A stretch of 64,000 nucleotides of DNA, taken from positions 1 to 64,000 of the forward strand of contig NZ_VUMS01000012.1 of NCBI RefSeq assembly GCF_009696065.1, written 5' to 3'. Each line of letters opens with the position of its first letter. Position 1 is the first letter of the stretch. The DNA is from Oliverpabstia intestinalis. GTDB lineage: Bacteria; Bacillota; Clostridia; Lachnospirales; Lachnospiraceae. A model generated the notes under the pieces. The model worked only from the letters and a program-made list of their open reading frames with translations. It was not told the origin of the DNA and did not search any database. The position numbers and the translations under genes are program-made. Shown here in pieces: positions 42,369 through 51,210 of the stretch.

Positions 42369-44509
42369 AGAAAAAATGGATTGCGGCTTTTATTGCTGCA
42401 GGAGTACTACTGCTTGGAGGGGTGACTGTATATGCGGTGAAAACAAGCAGTCAGAGTACGGTAAAGGTGGTATCAGTCAGTGACATGTCAGGTGGCGGTG
42501 GATGGTCCGACAACAGTCTGTCAGGAAATATTACTTCAGATGTATCGCAGAATATTTATCTGGCAGATTCACAGAAAGTAAAGAAAATATATGTAAAAGA
42601 AGGGGATACGGTAAAGGTCGGCGATGATCTGCTCACGTATGATATGACCCTGGAGAATCTGGATCTGGAAATGAAAAAACTGGAAAAACAGGGAATCGAA
42701 CTGAACATAGAGAAAGCAAACAGGGAAATTACAAAATTAAAGAATACAAAACCGTCCAGTGATAACGGCAATGAAGATCCGGGATTGGATATACCGGAAG
42801 ATCCGGGCGAGGAACCGGAGGATCCGTCCATGGAGCCGGAAGAGCCGGCAGAGGCTTATCAGGAGCTTACAGCGGAGGCAGAACCGTATATGGGAGAGGG
42901 AACGGTGGAAGAACCGTATCATTTTCTGTGTGCTGCTGACGGTGCGATTTTGGGAAGTTTTTTAAACCGAATGGCAGAGGAACAGTGTTTTTTTGTGATT
43001 GAGGTCCGGGAGGGCGATGTAAGCAATGGAGAACTGTTAAAAATCTGGGGACAGAAGATTACGGAAGATGATTTTCAGGTAGCGGATACTGACCGGTTTC
43101 AGGTAAATCTTGAAAAAAAAATAGATGACAGTGATGGTCAACTGCCGGAGGAGCTGAAAGCAGCAGCGGTTCTTGAAAAAGGAGCCAGTGCCTATCAGGG
43201 AGATGGAACAGAGAAAAAACCACTGACCTATCTGGTGAAAAAAGATGGTATTGTAAAAGGAAGTTTTTTCCTGGAAAGAAAAGAAGATGGAAAATATTTT
43301 CGTATTGAGGTTCGAGAAGAAAATGGTGATCTTATAAAGGCGTGGGAACAGAACGGAGCAGATGGGGATTTTGCAGCGGATGTAAAAGAGGACGGGGAAT
43401 ATCTGGTGGATCTGAGCAAAAAGCAAAGTGGAGAGACACCGGGAGAGCCAGCCGAACCGACCGATCCAAGTGAGCCAACAAAGCCGGGAGAAAGTCCGGA
43501 GCCACCTGAACCATCGAATCCGGAAGAAAAGCCAACCGAACCATCGGTGTCGCCGGAAGTTACTCCCGGAGAGAACCCGGAACCGACACCGGAAGCCGGC
43601 AATCCTCAGGAAACGGCAGAACAGGAAAATACTGTGGATGGAATGAGCACAAAGAAAAGCAGTGCCTCCATTCGCTATCTGACAGTTACCAGCGTAATGG
43701 GAAGTGGAAGCAGAAAAGTGATCTCTACCGATACTGTTTCTGATACGACAGGATCCGGTGATGCAGGAACTTCTTATGGAGGAACAGTTGCAGAGATTCA
43801 GCAGCAGATCAAGGATAAAGAAAAAGAAATCAGGGATTATCAGCTGGATATTAAAGAGACCAATCTTGAGATTAAAGATATCCAGAAAAAGCTGAATAAC
43901 CAGACAATTAAGAGTACATTAAATGGTGTGGTGAAAACAGTCGGTGATCCCGAAAAAGAAAGCAACGATGGAAAACCGCTGATTCAGGTGGTCAGCAGTG
44001 AAGGACTTTATGTGCAGGGAACGGTCAGTGAATCTAAAATGAATAAACTGAAAGTGGGAGCTACACTGAGCGGATACAGTTATGACAATGGTGTCAGCTT
44101 TACCGCGGAAGTACGGGAAATTTCTCCGTATCCATCTGATAACGGACAGGACGGAGCCAATGCATCTTCCTATCCCTTTACCGCATACATTGCAGATGCA
44201 AGCGGACTTAGTAATAACAGCTGGGCAGAACTTACGCTGCTGGATGAGGGAGACGGACCGGGAGAAGGAATCTATCTGGAGAAACCTTTTGTGCGGACAG
44301 AAAACGGTCAGTATTACGTTATGAAGGACGACGGAACCGGACATCTGACAAAACAGATAGTACAGGTTGGCGGTATTCAGTATGGATCCAGTTATCAGAT
44401 CACAGGCGGTCTGAGTATGGATGATAAGATCACATTTCCTTATGGAAAAGATGTCAGAGAGGGTGCAAAGACAGAAGAAGGTACGCTTGATGACCTTTAT
44501 AACTATTAA
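42365..44509 (+). CDS. Membrane-fusion adaptor protein 2 with duplicated inserted domain
   Basis: A 714-residue adaptor. N-terminal anchor at about 5-25, first lipoyl half (IYVKEGDTVKVGDDLLTYDM), then a large insertion, about 131-440. The insertion holds a Pro/Glu-rich hinge, two copies of an about 80-residue domain (about 175-254 and 277-353; compare GSFLNRMAEEQCFFVIEVRE with GSFFLERKEDGKYFRIEVRE) and a second Pro/Glu/Thr-rich hinge of PEPTEPS-like units. The coiled coil (IQQQIKDKEKEIRDYQLDIK) and second lipoyl half (TIKSTLNGVVKTVGD) follow. Ordinary adaptors lack the insertion. ATG42365 lies at the ATPase stop with GGAGGAGC upstream. Confidence 0.85.
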   Translation: MKKKWIAAFIAAGVLLLGGVTVYAVKTSSQSTVKVVSVSDMSGGGGWSDNSLSGNITSDVSQNIYLADSQKVKKIYVKEGDTVKVGDDLLTYDMTLENLDLEMKKLEKQGIELNIEKANREITKLKNTKPSSDNGNEDPGLDIPEDPGEEPEDPSMEPEEPAEAYQELTAEAEPYMGEGTVEEPYHFLCAADGAILGSFLNRMAEEQCFFVIEVREGDVSNGELLKIWGQKITEDDFQVADTDRFQVNLEKKIDDSDGQLPEELKAAAVLEKGASAYQGDGTEKKPLTYLVKKDGIVKGSFFLERKEDGKYFRIEVREENGDLIKAWEQNGADGDFAADVKEDGEYLVDLSKKQSGETPGEPAEPTDPSEPTKPGESPEPPEPSNPEEKPTEPSVSPEVTPGENPEPTPEAGNPQETAEQENTVDGMSTKKSSASIRYLTVTSVMGSGSRKVISTDTVSDTTGSGDAGTSYGGTVAEIQQQIKDKEKEIRDYQLDIKETNLEIKDIQKKLNNQTIKSTLNGVVKTVGDPEKESNDGKPLIQVVSSEGLYVQGTVSESKMNKLKVGATLSGYSYDNGVSFTAEVREISPYPSDNGQDGANASSYPFTAYIADASGLSNNSWAELTLLDEGDGPGEGIYLEKPFVRTENGQYYVMKDDGTGHLTKQIVQVGGIQYGSSYQITGGLSMDDKITFPYGKDVREGAKTEEGTLDDLYNY

Positions 44510-44530
44510 CGGTAGATGGGAGGAACAACA

Positions 44531-45847
44531 ATGCTAGAAAATATCAGATTGGCCTTTCGGGGGATATGGTCTCATAAGATGCGGTCATTTTTGACCATGC
44601 TGGGGATTATTATAGGTATCGCTTCCATCATTTCCATCGCATCTACGATTCAGGGAACCAACGAGCAGATCAAACAGAATCTGATCGGTGCAGGAAACAA
44701 CAATGTGGATGTACGGCTTTACCAGGGAGAAAGTGAGTACTGGATGGACAATGGTCTGCCGGATAATATTTCCGTGATTTCCGATGAACAGAAAGAACAG
44801 ATTCGCAGTCTTGAAGGGGTTGAGAGTGCGACTTTTTATAACCGCAGAGGGTATGCAGACGGAATCACCTATCGGAACACCAGCCTGGACAGTGGAAGTG
44901 TATACGGTGTGGATGCGGAGTTTCTGAAAACAAAAGGTTATGTAATACAAAATGGAAGGGATTTTGTAGAACGCGACTTTAAAGAGTTCCGGAAAGTGGT
45001 GCTGCTTGACGATGTGGCAGTGCAGACCTTATTTCCGGGAGACAATCCGGTGGGAAAAACCATAGAACTCCGTGGGGAACCATTTACCGTGGTCGGTTGT
45101 ATCCGCAAGTCAGATGCTTTCGAACCGGTGATCAACAGTCTGGAAGATTACTATACGTATAATCAGAATACCAACGGAATCGTGCTGATTCCGGACAGTA
45201 CCTGGCCGGTTGTCTATAATTATGATGAGCCGGAAGAAGTCAGCGTGATGGCTAGTGAGACAGACCTGATGAGTTCTGTAGGAAAAAAAGTGGAGGACAT
45301 TATGAATCAGGCGGTAACCGGACAGACCGGTTCCGGTATGATTGATTCTGAAGAGGAAATGATGGACGGTGCCGGCAGCAGTGGTGCTGACAGTGGCAAC
45401 GTCTCTTATAAGGCGGCGGATCTGTTGAAAACAGTTAAGAACCTGCAGAAAGTCAGTGAAAACACAAACAAACAGCTGCTTTGGATCGCAAGTATCTCTC
45501 TTCTGGTCGGAGGTATCGGTGTTATGAATATTATGCTTGTATCCGTTACGGAACGTACCAGTGAGATCGGTCTGAAAAAAGCAATCGGAGCGAGAAAAAA
45601 CAGGATCCTGTGGCAGTTTCTTACAGAAGCTGCTGTGCTGACCAGTATCGGAGGGGTTCTTGGAGTAATCGCCGGAGTGATCCTGTCACAGGTGATATCG
45701 AAGATGTCTCAGACTCCGGTGGCGATCAGCGTACCTGTCAGTGTACTGGCTGTAGTATTTTCTATGGCAATCGGTATTATCTTCGGTTTACTTCCATCCA
45801 TTAAGGCAGCAAATCTGAATCCAATCGATGCACTTCGTCACGAGTAG
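44531..45847 (+). CDS. ABC transporter permease, MacB/FtsX type
   Basis: A 438-residue permease with one N-terminal membrane helix (LTMLGIIIGIASIISIAS), a large extracytoplasmic MacB-core domain (about 50-300, with a Ser/Gly/acidic insert) and three C-terminal helices carrying the FtsX signature (GGIGVMNIMLVSVTERTSEIGLKKAIGARKNRIL in outline, and LLPSIKAANLNPIDALRHE at the end). It partners with the ATPase at 41691. The start at 44531 is preferred over 44516 because GGGAGGAAC precedes it. Such Firmicute systems export peptides or lipophilic compounds; the substrate here is unknown. Confidence 0.93.
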   Translation: MLENIRLAFRGIWSHKMRSFLTMLGIIIGIASIISIASTIQGTNEQIKQNLIGAGNNNVDVRLYQGESEYWMDNGLPDNISVISDEQKEQIRSLEGVESATFYNRRGYADGITYRNTSLDSGSVYGVDAEFLKTKGYVIQNGRDFVERDFKEFRKVVLLDDVAVQTLFPGDNPVGKTIELRGEPFTVVGCIRKSDAFEPVINSLEDYYTYNQNTNGIVLIPDSTWPVVYNYDEPEEVSVMASETDLMSSVGKKVEDIMNQAVTGQTGSGMIDSEEEMMDGAGSSGADSGNVSYKAADLLKTVKNLQKVSENTNKQLLWIASISLLVGGIGVMNIMLVSVTERTSEIGLKKAIGARKNRILWQFLTEAAVLTSIGGVLGVIAGVILSQVISKMSQTPVAISVPVSVLAVVFSMAIGIIFGLLPSIKAANLNPIDALRHE

Positions 45848-46017
45848 AAAAAGGATACGAGTGTTCAGAATTAAATTAAGAAAAATATTAGAAATTATTC
45901 ACGCGAAATTCACCATATCGGATGGAAAATGGGTTATACTGGTAATGGAAAACTGAAATGAAAGGGAAGAATGTCCGGTCATTTCAAAAAAAGATTTCTA
46001 TGGGGGATTTATAGTAA

Positions 46018-46446
46018 ATGAACATTTTATTTTTCTTAACACCAAAAAATGAAGTTGCCTATGTGGAAAATGATGACACTCTGCGTCAGGTACTTGAAAA
46101 AATTGAATATCACAAATATACTGCTATTCCGATGTTAAATAAGAACGGAAAATATGTGGGAACTGTAACAGAGGGAGATCTGCTCCGGTATATCAAGGAA
46201 AAATGGTTTCTGAATATCCGGGAAGCGGAGGATTGCAGCATCAGCAGAGTACCTCTCCGATGGAAGTACCAGACAGTGGATATTAACTGTAACATGGAGG
46301 ATCTGGTGGATACGGCCATGAAGCAGAACTTTGTTCCGGTACTGGATGATGCGGATAATTTTATTGGTATTGTCCGCAGAAGTGATATTTTGAAATACTG
46401 TTATAAACAAAGCAAAGCAGGAAGACAAAAACAGGAAGAAGCATAG
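46018..46446 (+). CDS. CBS-domain protein
   Basis: A 142-residue cytosolic protein made of a CBS pair. The first repeat includes LEKIEYHKYTAIPMLNKNGKYVGTVTEGDLLRYI, the second VDTAMKQNFVPVLDDADNFIGIVRRSDILKY. CBS pairs bind adenosine nucleotides and act as energy or nucleotide sensors, but with no attached effector domain its partner is unknown. GGGGGATT lies ten bases upstream of the ATG. A terminator follows. Confidence 0.88.
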   Translation: MNILFFLTPKNEVAYVENDDTLRQVLEKIEYHKYTAIPMLNKNGKYVGTVTEGDLLRYIKEKWFLNIREAEDCSISRVPLRWKYQTVDINCNMEDLVDTAMKQNFVPVLDDADNFIGIVRRSDILKYCYKQSKAGRQKQEEA

Positions 46447-46452
46447 CAGATG

Positions 46453-46510
46453 AAAGAAAGACAGAAGTGATCCGTGGAATAAAAACAAACAATCGCTTCT
46501 GTCTTTCTTT
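46453..46510 (+). terminator. Terminator after the CBS gene
   Basis: AAAGAAAGACAGAAGTGAT pairs with ATCGCTTCTGTCTTTCTTT around a longer loop, with Ts at the end. Confidence 0.7.
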
Positions 46511-46558
46511 ATGTGGGCGGGGAATCGGGAGTGTGTCTGCATAAAAACAGTTGACAGA

Positions 46559-46582
46559 GGGGCAGACAGGGGGGCAGACAGG
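46559..46582 (+). repeat. Two tandem 12-bp repeats
   Basis: GGGGCAGACAGG occurs twice in a row, just upstream of the argS promoter. Nothing more can be said. Confidence 0.5.
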
Positions 46583-46596
46583 GTGAATTCTTTTAG

Positions 46597-46625
46597 TTGA
46601 CCAGCCTGTGTGCCCGTGATAAGAT
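46597..46625 (+). promoter_or_regulatory. argS promoter
   Basis: TTGACC (46597-46602), 17 bases and TAAGAT (46620-46625); TATAAT also occurs three bases further on. The argS start is 39 bases downstream. Confidence 0.5.
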
Positions 46626-46663
46626 ATAATGTAATGATTCTGACAAAGGAGTTTTAGGAAAGT

Positions 46664-48430
46664 ATGAAAACAATAATCGAATTGATTTCCAATGAAGTAA
46701 TGACCGCTTTTAAAGAAGCCGGTTATGATGAAAATATGGGAAAGGTTACGCTGTCGAATCGGCCGGACCTGTGTGAATATCAGTGTAATGGTGCTATGGC
46801 AGGTGCAAAAGTATATCATAAAGCCCCGATCATGATCGCCAATGATGTAGTGGCAAAACTTGCCGACAGTAAAGTCCTCGAGATGGCAGAAGCTGTTAAT
46901 CCGGGATTCATTAATCTGAAAGTATCCGGAGCATATATGGCGCAGTATTTGGAAGAGATGAGAAACAGTGAGAAAATGGGTGTGGAAGAAGCAAAGGATC
47001 CACAGACCATGATTCTTGACTACGGTGGACCAAACGTTGCAAAACCACTGCATGTCGGACATCTGCGTTCTGCAATTATCGGTGAGAGTATCAAGAGAAT
47101 GGGAAGATATCTGGGACATAAAGTTATCGGTGATGTTCATCTGGGAGATTGGGGACTGCAGATGGGTCTGATCATCACAGAACTGCGTAAAAGAAAACCG
47201 GAACTGGTATATTTCCAGGAAGATTATGAGGGAGAATATCCGACAGAAGCTCCATTTACCATCAGTGAGCTGGAAGAAATTTATCCGGCAGCCAGTGGAA
47301 AATCAAAAGAAGACGAATCGTATAAAGCAGAAGCTCTGGAAGCAACCCATCAGTTGCAGATGGGTAACAGAGGATATCGTGCATTATGGAAACATATTTT
47401 GCAGGTATCGGTTACTGACCTGAAGAAAAACTACGCAAACCTTAACGTAGACTTTGATCTGTGGAACGGAGAATCTGATGTACAGGATACCATTGCACCG
47501 ATGGTACAGAAGCTGAAGGATCAGGGACTGGCTTATGAAGACCAGGGTGCGGTTGTCGTAGATGTAAAAGAAGAGACGGATACCAAAGAGGTACCTCCGT
47601 GTATGATCTTAAAATCGGATGGTGCTGCTTTGTATACAACCACAGACCTTGCTACTATCGTGGAACGTATGGAAAAATACAATCCGGATGAGATCATGTA
47701 TGTGGTAGACAAACGTCAGGAGATGCATTTTGTTCAGGTATTCCGCTGTGCCAAAAAAGCAGGTATGGTAAAAGATGATACCAAACTGACGTTCCTTGGT
47801 TTTGGTACCATGAACGGAAAAGACGGGAAACCGTTCAAGACAAGAGAAGGCGGTGTGATGCGTCTGGAAAATCTGATTCGTGATATCAACGAAGAGATGT
47901 ATAAAAAAATCGTGGACAACCGCAGCATCAAAGAAGAAGATGCAAGAACGACTGCAAAAATCGTAGGACTTTCTGCAATCAAATACGGAGACCTGTCCAA
48001 CCAGGCATCCAAAGATTATATTTTTGATATTGAAAGATTTACATCTTTTGAAGGAAATACCGGTCCGTATATTTTGTATACAACCGTTCGTATCAAATCT
48101 ATCCTGAACAGATATAAAGAAGAAGGCGGCAATCTGGATACCCTGAAGATTCTGGCGGCAGGAAGTGACAGTGAGAAAGCGCTGATGCTGGAAGCATCCA
48201 AATTCAATCAGGTGATCACGAATGCTTATGAAGAGAAAGCACCGCATAAAATCTGTTCTTATATTTATGAACTTGCAAATGCATTTAACCGCTTCTATCA
48301 TGAAACAAAGATTCTGGCTGAAGAGGATCAGGAGAAGAAAGAATCTTATCTGGCTTTGCTGATGCTGGTAAAAAATATTCTGGAAGCATGTATCGATATG
48401 CTGGGATTTGAAGCACCGGAAAGAATGTAA
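46664..48430 (+). CDS. argS: Arginyl-tRNA synthetase
   Basis: A class I synthetase of 588 residues that attaches arginine to tRNA-Arg. It has the Add-1 N-terminal domain, the HIGH-type motif in YGGPNVAKPLHVGHLRSAIIG, the GDVHLGDWGLQMG segment and the DALR anticodon-binding C-terminus (GPYILYTTVRIKSILN, then ANAFNRFYHETKIL). As in many ArgRS there is no canonical KMSKS; the loop reads GKDGKPFKTREGGVM. AAAGGAG precedes the ATG. The amidase gene follows after 27 bases and may be cotranscribed. Confidence 0.97.
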   Translation: MKTIIELISNEVMTAFKEAGYDENMGKVTLSNRPDLCEYQCNGAMAGAKVYHKAPIMIANDVVAKLADSKVLEMAEAVNPGFINLKVSGAYMAQYLEEMRNSEKMGVEEAKDPQTMILDYGGPNVAKPLHVGHLRSAIIGESIKRMGRYLGHKVIGDVHLGDWGLQMGLIITELRKRKPELVYFQEDYEGEYPTEAPFTISELEEIYPAASGKSKEDESYKAEALEATHQLQMGNRGYRALWKHILQVSVTDLKKNYANLNVDFDLWNGESDVQDTIAPMVQKLKDQGLAYEDQGAVVVDVKEETDTKEVPPCMILKSDGAALYTTTDLATIVERMEKYNPDEIMYVVDKRQEMHFVQVFRCAKKAGMVKDDTKLTFLGFGTMNGKDGKPFKTREGGVMRLENLIRDINEEMYKKIVDNRSIKEEDARTTAKIVGLSAIKYGDLSNQASKDYIFDIERFTSFEGNTGPYILYTTVRIKSILNRYKEEGGNLDTLKILAAGSDSEKALMLEASKFNQVITNAYEEKAPHKICSYIYELANAFNRFYHETKILAEEDQEKKESYLALLMLVKNILEACIDMLGFEAPERM

Positions 48431-48457
48431 GCGTGATTTCCGGAAGGAGGAGCGATT

Positions 48458-49648
48458 ATGAAAAAACCTTCAGGAACCAGAGTGAACATCATGATCATGG
48501 GAATTGTGGTCGTGGTGCTTGCCCTAGGTTTTGCAGCCATCCTGGGATATGGAAAAGCCAGAAAGCAGATGGAACAGATGCAACAGGCACAACAGGAACA
48601 GGAGGCAAAAGAAGCGCAGATAACACCGATGCAGACGGTGACACCGGAGCCTACGGATGATCCGACAGATCCAGCAGTACAGAAAAAGAATCTGATCACG
48701 GAGATCAAAAAGGCGGTAGAACATAATGATGTAAAAATTATGACCGCAGATCTCCGGTATACATCACAGGAAGGTCAGGTAGAAGCATATACGCAGGAAG
48801 ATGTGGCAGCTGTTTTGCTGCATCTGAAAAAGAACGAGAAAGATTACCAGGCTTTTGTGGAAAAACTGCAGGATGAGAGTGTTATAGTAGGAGAAGAAGA
48901 GGGAATACAGTACCTTCTTCTGACAGATTCAAATCTCAGGAAAATGACCGGGACAGAAGAACCGGCAGAAACCGTAGAGGCGGAGATTGTCACACCGACA
49001 CCGACTCCGGAAGGCAATGGAAGGAAAATTGCCATTGATGCAGGCCATCAGGCACATGGAAACAGTGAACAGGAGCCAATTGGGCCGGGGGCGTCTCAGA
49101 CAAAAGCAAAAGTGGCATCCGGAACGACCGGAAGAACAACAGGAGTAACGGAATATCAGCTGAATCTGGATGTGGCACTGAAGCTTCGCGATGAACTCGA
49201 AGCAAGGGGATACGAAGTCTATATGATCCGGGAAACCAATGATGTGGATATCAGTAATGCGGAGCGGGCACAGCTTGCAGCGGAATCGGGTTCAGATATT
49301 CTGATTCGCATCCATGCCAATGGGTCGGATAATACCTCTGTAGCAGGAGCTCTGACAATGGCACCTAGTACGGCTAACCCATATCTGAGTCAGGAAATGA
49401 TTGCTGAATGTCAGAAACTGTCACAGTGTATCATCACTGCGTTTTGTGCTTCCACAGGGGCAAATAATCAGGGCGTGTATCAGACCGATGAGATGAGTGG
49501 GCTGAACTGGTGCAGTATTCCTGCAACCATTGTTGAGATGGGATATATGACCAATCAGGAGGAAGATACCCGGATGCAGACAGCAGATTATCAACAGCAG
49601 ATGGTGACGGGGATAGCAGATGGAATTGATCAGTACTTTGCGTCCTGA
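48458..49648 (+). CDS. N-acetylmuramoyl-L-alanine amidase (Amidase_3), membrane anchored
   Basis: A 396-residue peptidoglycan hydrolase that cleaves the bond between N-acetylmuramic acid and L-alanine. One N-terminal anchor helix (about 11-29), a Gln/Glu-rich linker and a Pro/Thr-rich spacer precede the amidase domain (about 188-396). The zinc ligands are in KIAIDAGHQAHGN, a glutamate in IGPGASQTKAKV context, SDILIRIHANGSDN and the catalytic glutamate in ATIVEMGYMTN. The catalytic domain is closely similar to that of the next gene, so they are tandem paralogues. GGAAGGAGG precedes the ATG. Confidence 0.92.
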   Translation: MKKPSGTRVNIMIMGIVVVVLALGFAAILGYGKARKQMEQMQQAQQEQEAKEAQITPMQTVTPEPTDDPTDPAVQKKNLITEIKKAVEHNDVKIMTADLRYTSQEGQVEAYTQEDVAAVLLHLKKNEKDYQAFVEKLQDESVIVGEEEGIQYLLLTDSNLRKMTGTEEPAETVEAEIVTPTPTPEGNGRKIAIDAGHQAHGNSEQEPIGPGASQTKAKVASGTTGRTTGVTEYQLNLDVALKLRDELEARGYEVYMIRETNDVDISNAERAQLAAESGSDILIRIHANGSDNTSVAGALTMAPSTANPYLSQEMIAECQKLSQCIITAFCASTGANNQGVYQTDEMSGLNWCSIPATIVEMGYMTNQEEDTRMQTADYQQQMVTGIADGIDQYFAS

Positions 49649-49690
49649 GAATAAGAAAAAGTGACAGAAAAAAGAAAGGGGAAATGCCAG

Positions 49691-51109
49691 ATGAAAAAAC
49701 TGAAAATGATCGGTATGCTATTTGTAATGCTGTTTCTGGTAGGAATTCTTCCGACAAAAGCTCATGCAGAAGGCTGGGTACAGGAAGAAAACGGAAGCTG
49801 GTATTATCTGAACCAGGTAGGAGAAAAGGCGAAGGAAACCTGGATCGGCAATTATTATGTGGATGAAAATGGTGTCTGGATCGAAGGAAAAACACAGGCA
49901 AAAAATGAGTGGATCAGCAGCGGTGGTCGTTGGTGGTATCGTCACAGTGACGGAGGATATACCAGATCAGGCTGGGAACAGATCAACGGAACCTGGTATT
50001 ATTTTGACGGTGCAGGATGGATGGAGACCGGCTGGGTGAACGTGGGAGGAACCTGGTATTATCTGAACGGAAGCGGAGCGATGGTAACCGGCTGGCTGAA
50101 ACTTGGAAATACCTGGTATTATTTGAACGGAAGCGGAGCGATGGCAACGGGCTGGGTGAATGTGGGAGGAACCTGGTACTACATGAACGGAAGCGGAGCG
50201 ATGGTAACCGGCTGGCTGAAACTTGGAAATACCTGGTATTATCTGAACGGAAGCGGAGCGATGGCAACCGGTTGGCTGAATCTGGGAGGAACCTGGTATT
50301 ATCTGAACGGAAGCGGAGCGATGGCAACGGGCTGGCTGAATCTGGGAGGAACCTGGTATTATCTGACAGGAAGTGGAGCCATGGCGGCAAACACCTGGAT
50401 CGGAAGTTATTACGTTAATGGAAGCGGAGCCTGGGTACCTGGTCAGACAACCGGCACGACAACAGGTGGAGGTTCCAAAAACAAAATTATTGCCATTGAT
50501 GCAGGTCACCAGAGAAAAGGAAACAGTGCAAAAGAGCCGATCGGTCCCGGAGCATCTCAGACAAAGCCTAAAGTTGCATCCGGAACTCATGGAAATGCAT
50601 CCGGACTAAACGAGTATGAGTTGACACTTCAGGTTTCTTTGAAACTGAGAGATGAGCTTCAGGCACGTGGATATCAGGTTTATATGATCCGTGAGACACA
50701 TGATGTCAATATCAGCAATGCAGAACGCGCACAGATGGCAGCCAATCAGGGAGCAGATATTCTGGTTCGCATCCATGCCAATGGATCTGATAATACATCC
50801 GTTGCAGGAGCACTGACGATGGCACCGTCCAACAGCAATCCGTATCTGGGAAAAAGTGTGATCAGTGCCAGCCAGACACTGTCAAGAAAAATAGTAGACT
50901 GTTTCTGTGCAACTACAGGAGCTAAAAACCAGGGTGTAATGCAGACGGATACCATGAGTGGCATCAACTGGAGCTCCATTCCGGTGAGTATCGTTGAAAT
51001 GGGATACATGACCAATTGTACAGAAGATCTGAATATGGCAAGCACTTCTTATCAGACAAAAATGGTACAGGGTATCGCCAACGGTATCGATGCTTATTAT
51101 GGAGCATAA
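49691..51109 (+). CDS. Secreted N-acetylmuramoyl-L-alanine amidase with choline/glucan-binding repeats
   Basis: A 472-residue secreted cell-wall hydrolase. The N-terminus is a signal peptide (KKLKMIGMLFVMLFLVGILP, cleaved near AHA-EG). About residues 27-93 hold degenerate and about 94-233 seven regular 20-residue CW-binding repeats (GWLKLGNTWYYLNGSGAMAT type), whose Trp and Tyr form choline- or glucan-binding sites. The Amidase_3 domain (about 258-472) has IIAIDAGHQRKGN, DILVRIHANGSDN and SIVEMGYMTN. The start at 49691 is preferred over GTG49661 because AAAGGGGAAA is upstream and the signal peptide begins there. Confidence 0.94.
   Translation: MKKLKMIGMLFVMLFLVGILPTKAHAEGWVQEENGSWYYLNQVGEKAKETWIGNYYVDENGVWIEGKTQAKNEWISSGGRWWYRHSDGGYTRSGWEQINGTWYYFDGAGWMETGWVNVGGTWYYLNGSGAMVTGWLKLGNTWYYLNGSGAMATGWVNVGGTWYYMNGSGAMVTGWLKLGNTWYYLNGSGAMATGWLNLGGTWYYLNGSGAMATGWLNLGGTWYYLTGSGAMAANTWIGSYYVNGSGAWVPGQTTGTTTGGGSKNKIIAIDAGHQRKGNSAKEPIGPGASQTKPKVASGTHGNASGLNEYELTLQVSLKLRDELQARGYQVYMIRETHDVNISNAERAQMAANQGADILVRIHANGSDNTSVAGALTMAPSNSNPYLGKSVISASQTLSRKIVDCFCATTGAKNQGVMQTDTMSGINWSSIPVSIVEMGYMTNCTEDLNMASTSYQTKMVQGIANGIDAYYGA
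49970..50389 (+). repeat. Seven tandem 60-bp repeats encoding CW-binding units
   Basis: Each 60-bp unit encodes GW..(x)..TWYY.(x).GAMAT. Units 2-3 and 4-5 (about 50030-50149 and 50150-50269) are nearly identical 120-bp pairs alternating VNVGG and LKLGN, so the array grew by duplication of a two-unit block. Repeat number may vary between strains. Confidence 0.88.
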
Positions 51110-51180
51110 GTAACTATCCGGCAGGTATTATTCTGCGGGGTATTTTGACTCGGAACTGCGAAGGTAATGAGCAGTTCCGA
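51110..51180 (+). repeat. Structured repeat, shortened copy 6
   Basis: The 5' arm GTAACTATCCGGCAG starts right after the amidase stop. The core TCTGCGGGGTATTTTGACTCG leads into CGGAACTGC-GAAGGTAATGA-GCAGTTCCG, a nine-pair hairpin with an 11-base loop. Relative to copies 5 and 7 the stem has matched changes on both sides (T-A to G-C and T-A to C-G). Inner hairpins are deleted. It is 31 bases upstream of the HAD-CPBP gene. Confidence 0.7.
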
Positions 51181-51210
51181 GCATAAAAGAAAAGAGAGCA
51201 GGACGTAACT

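Noticed and set aside
49970-50389. CRISPR-like array
   Set aside because: The 60-bp units are directly adjacent without spacers and stay in frame as CW-binding repeats of an amidase.
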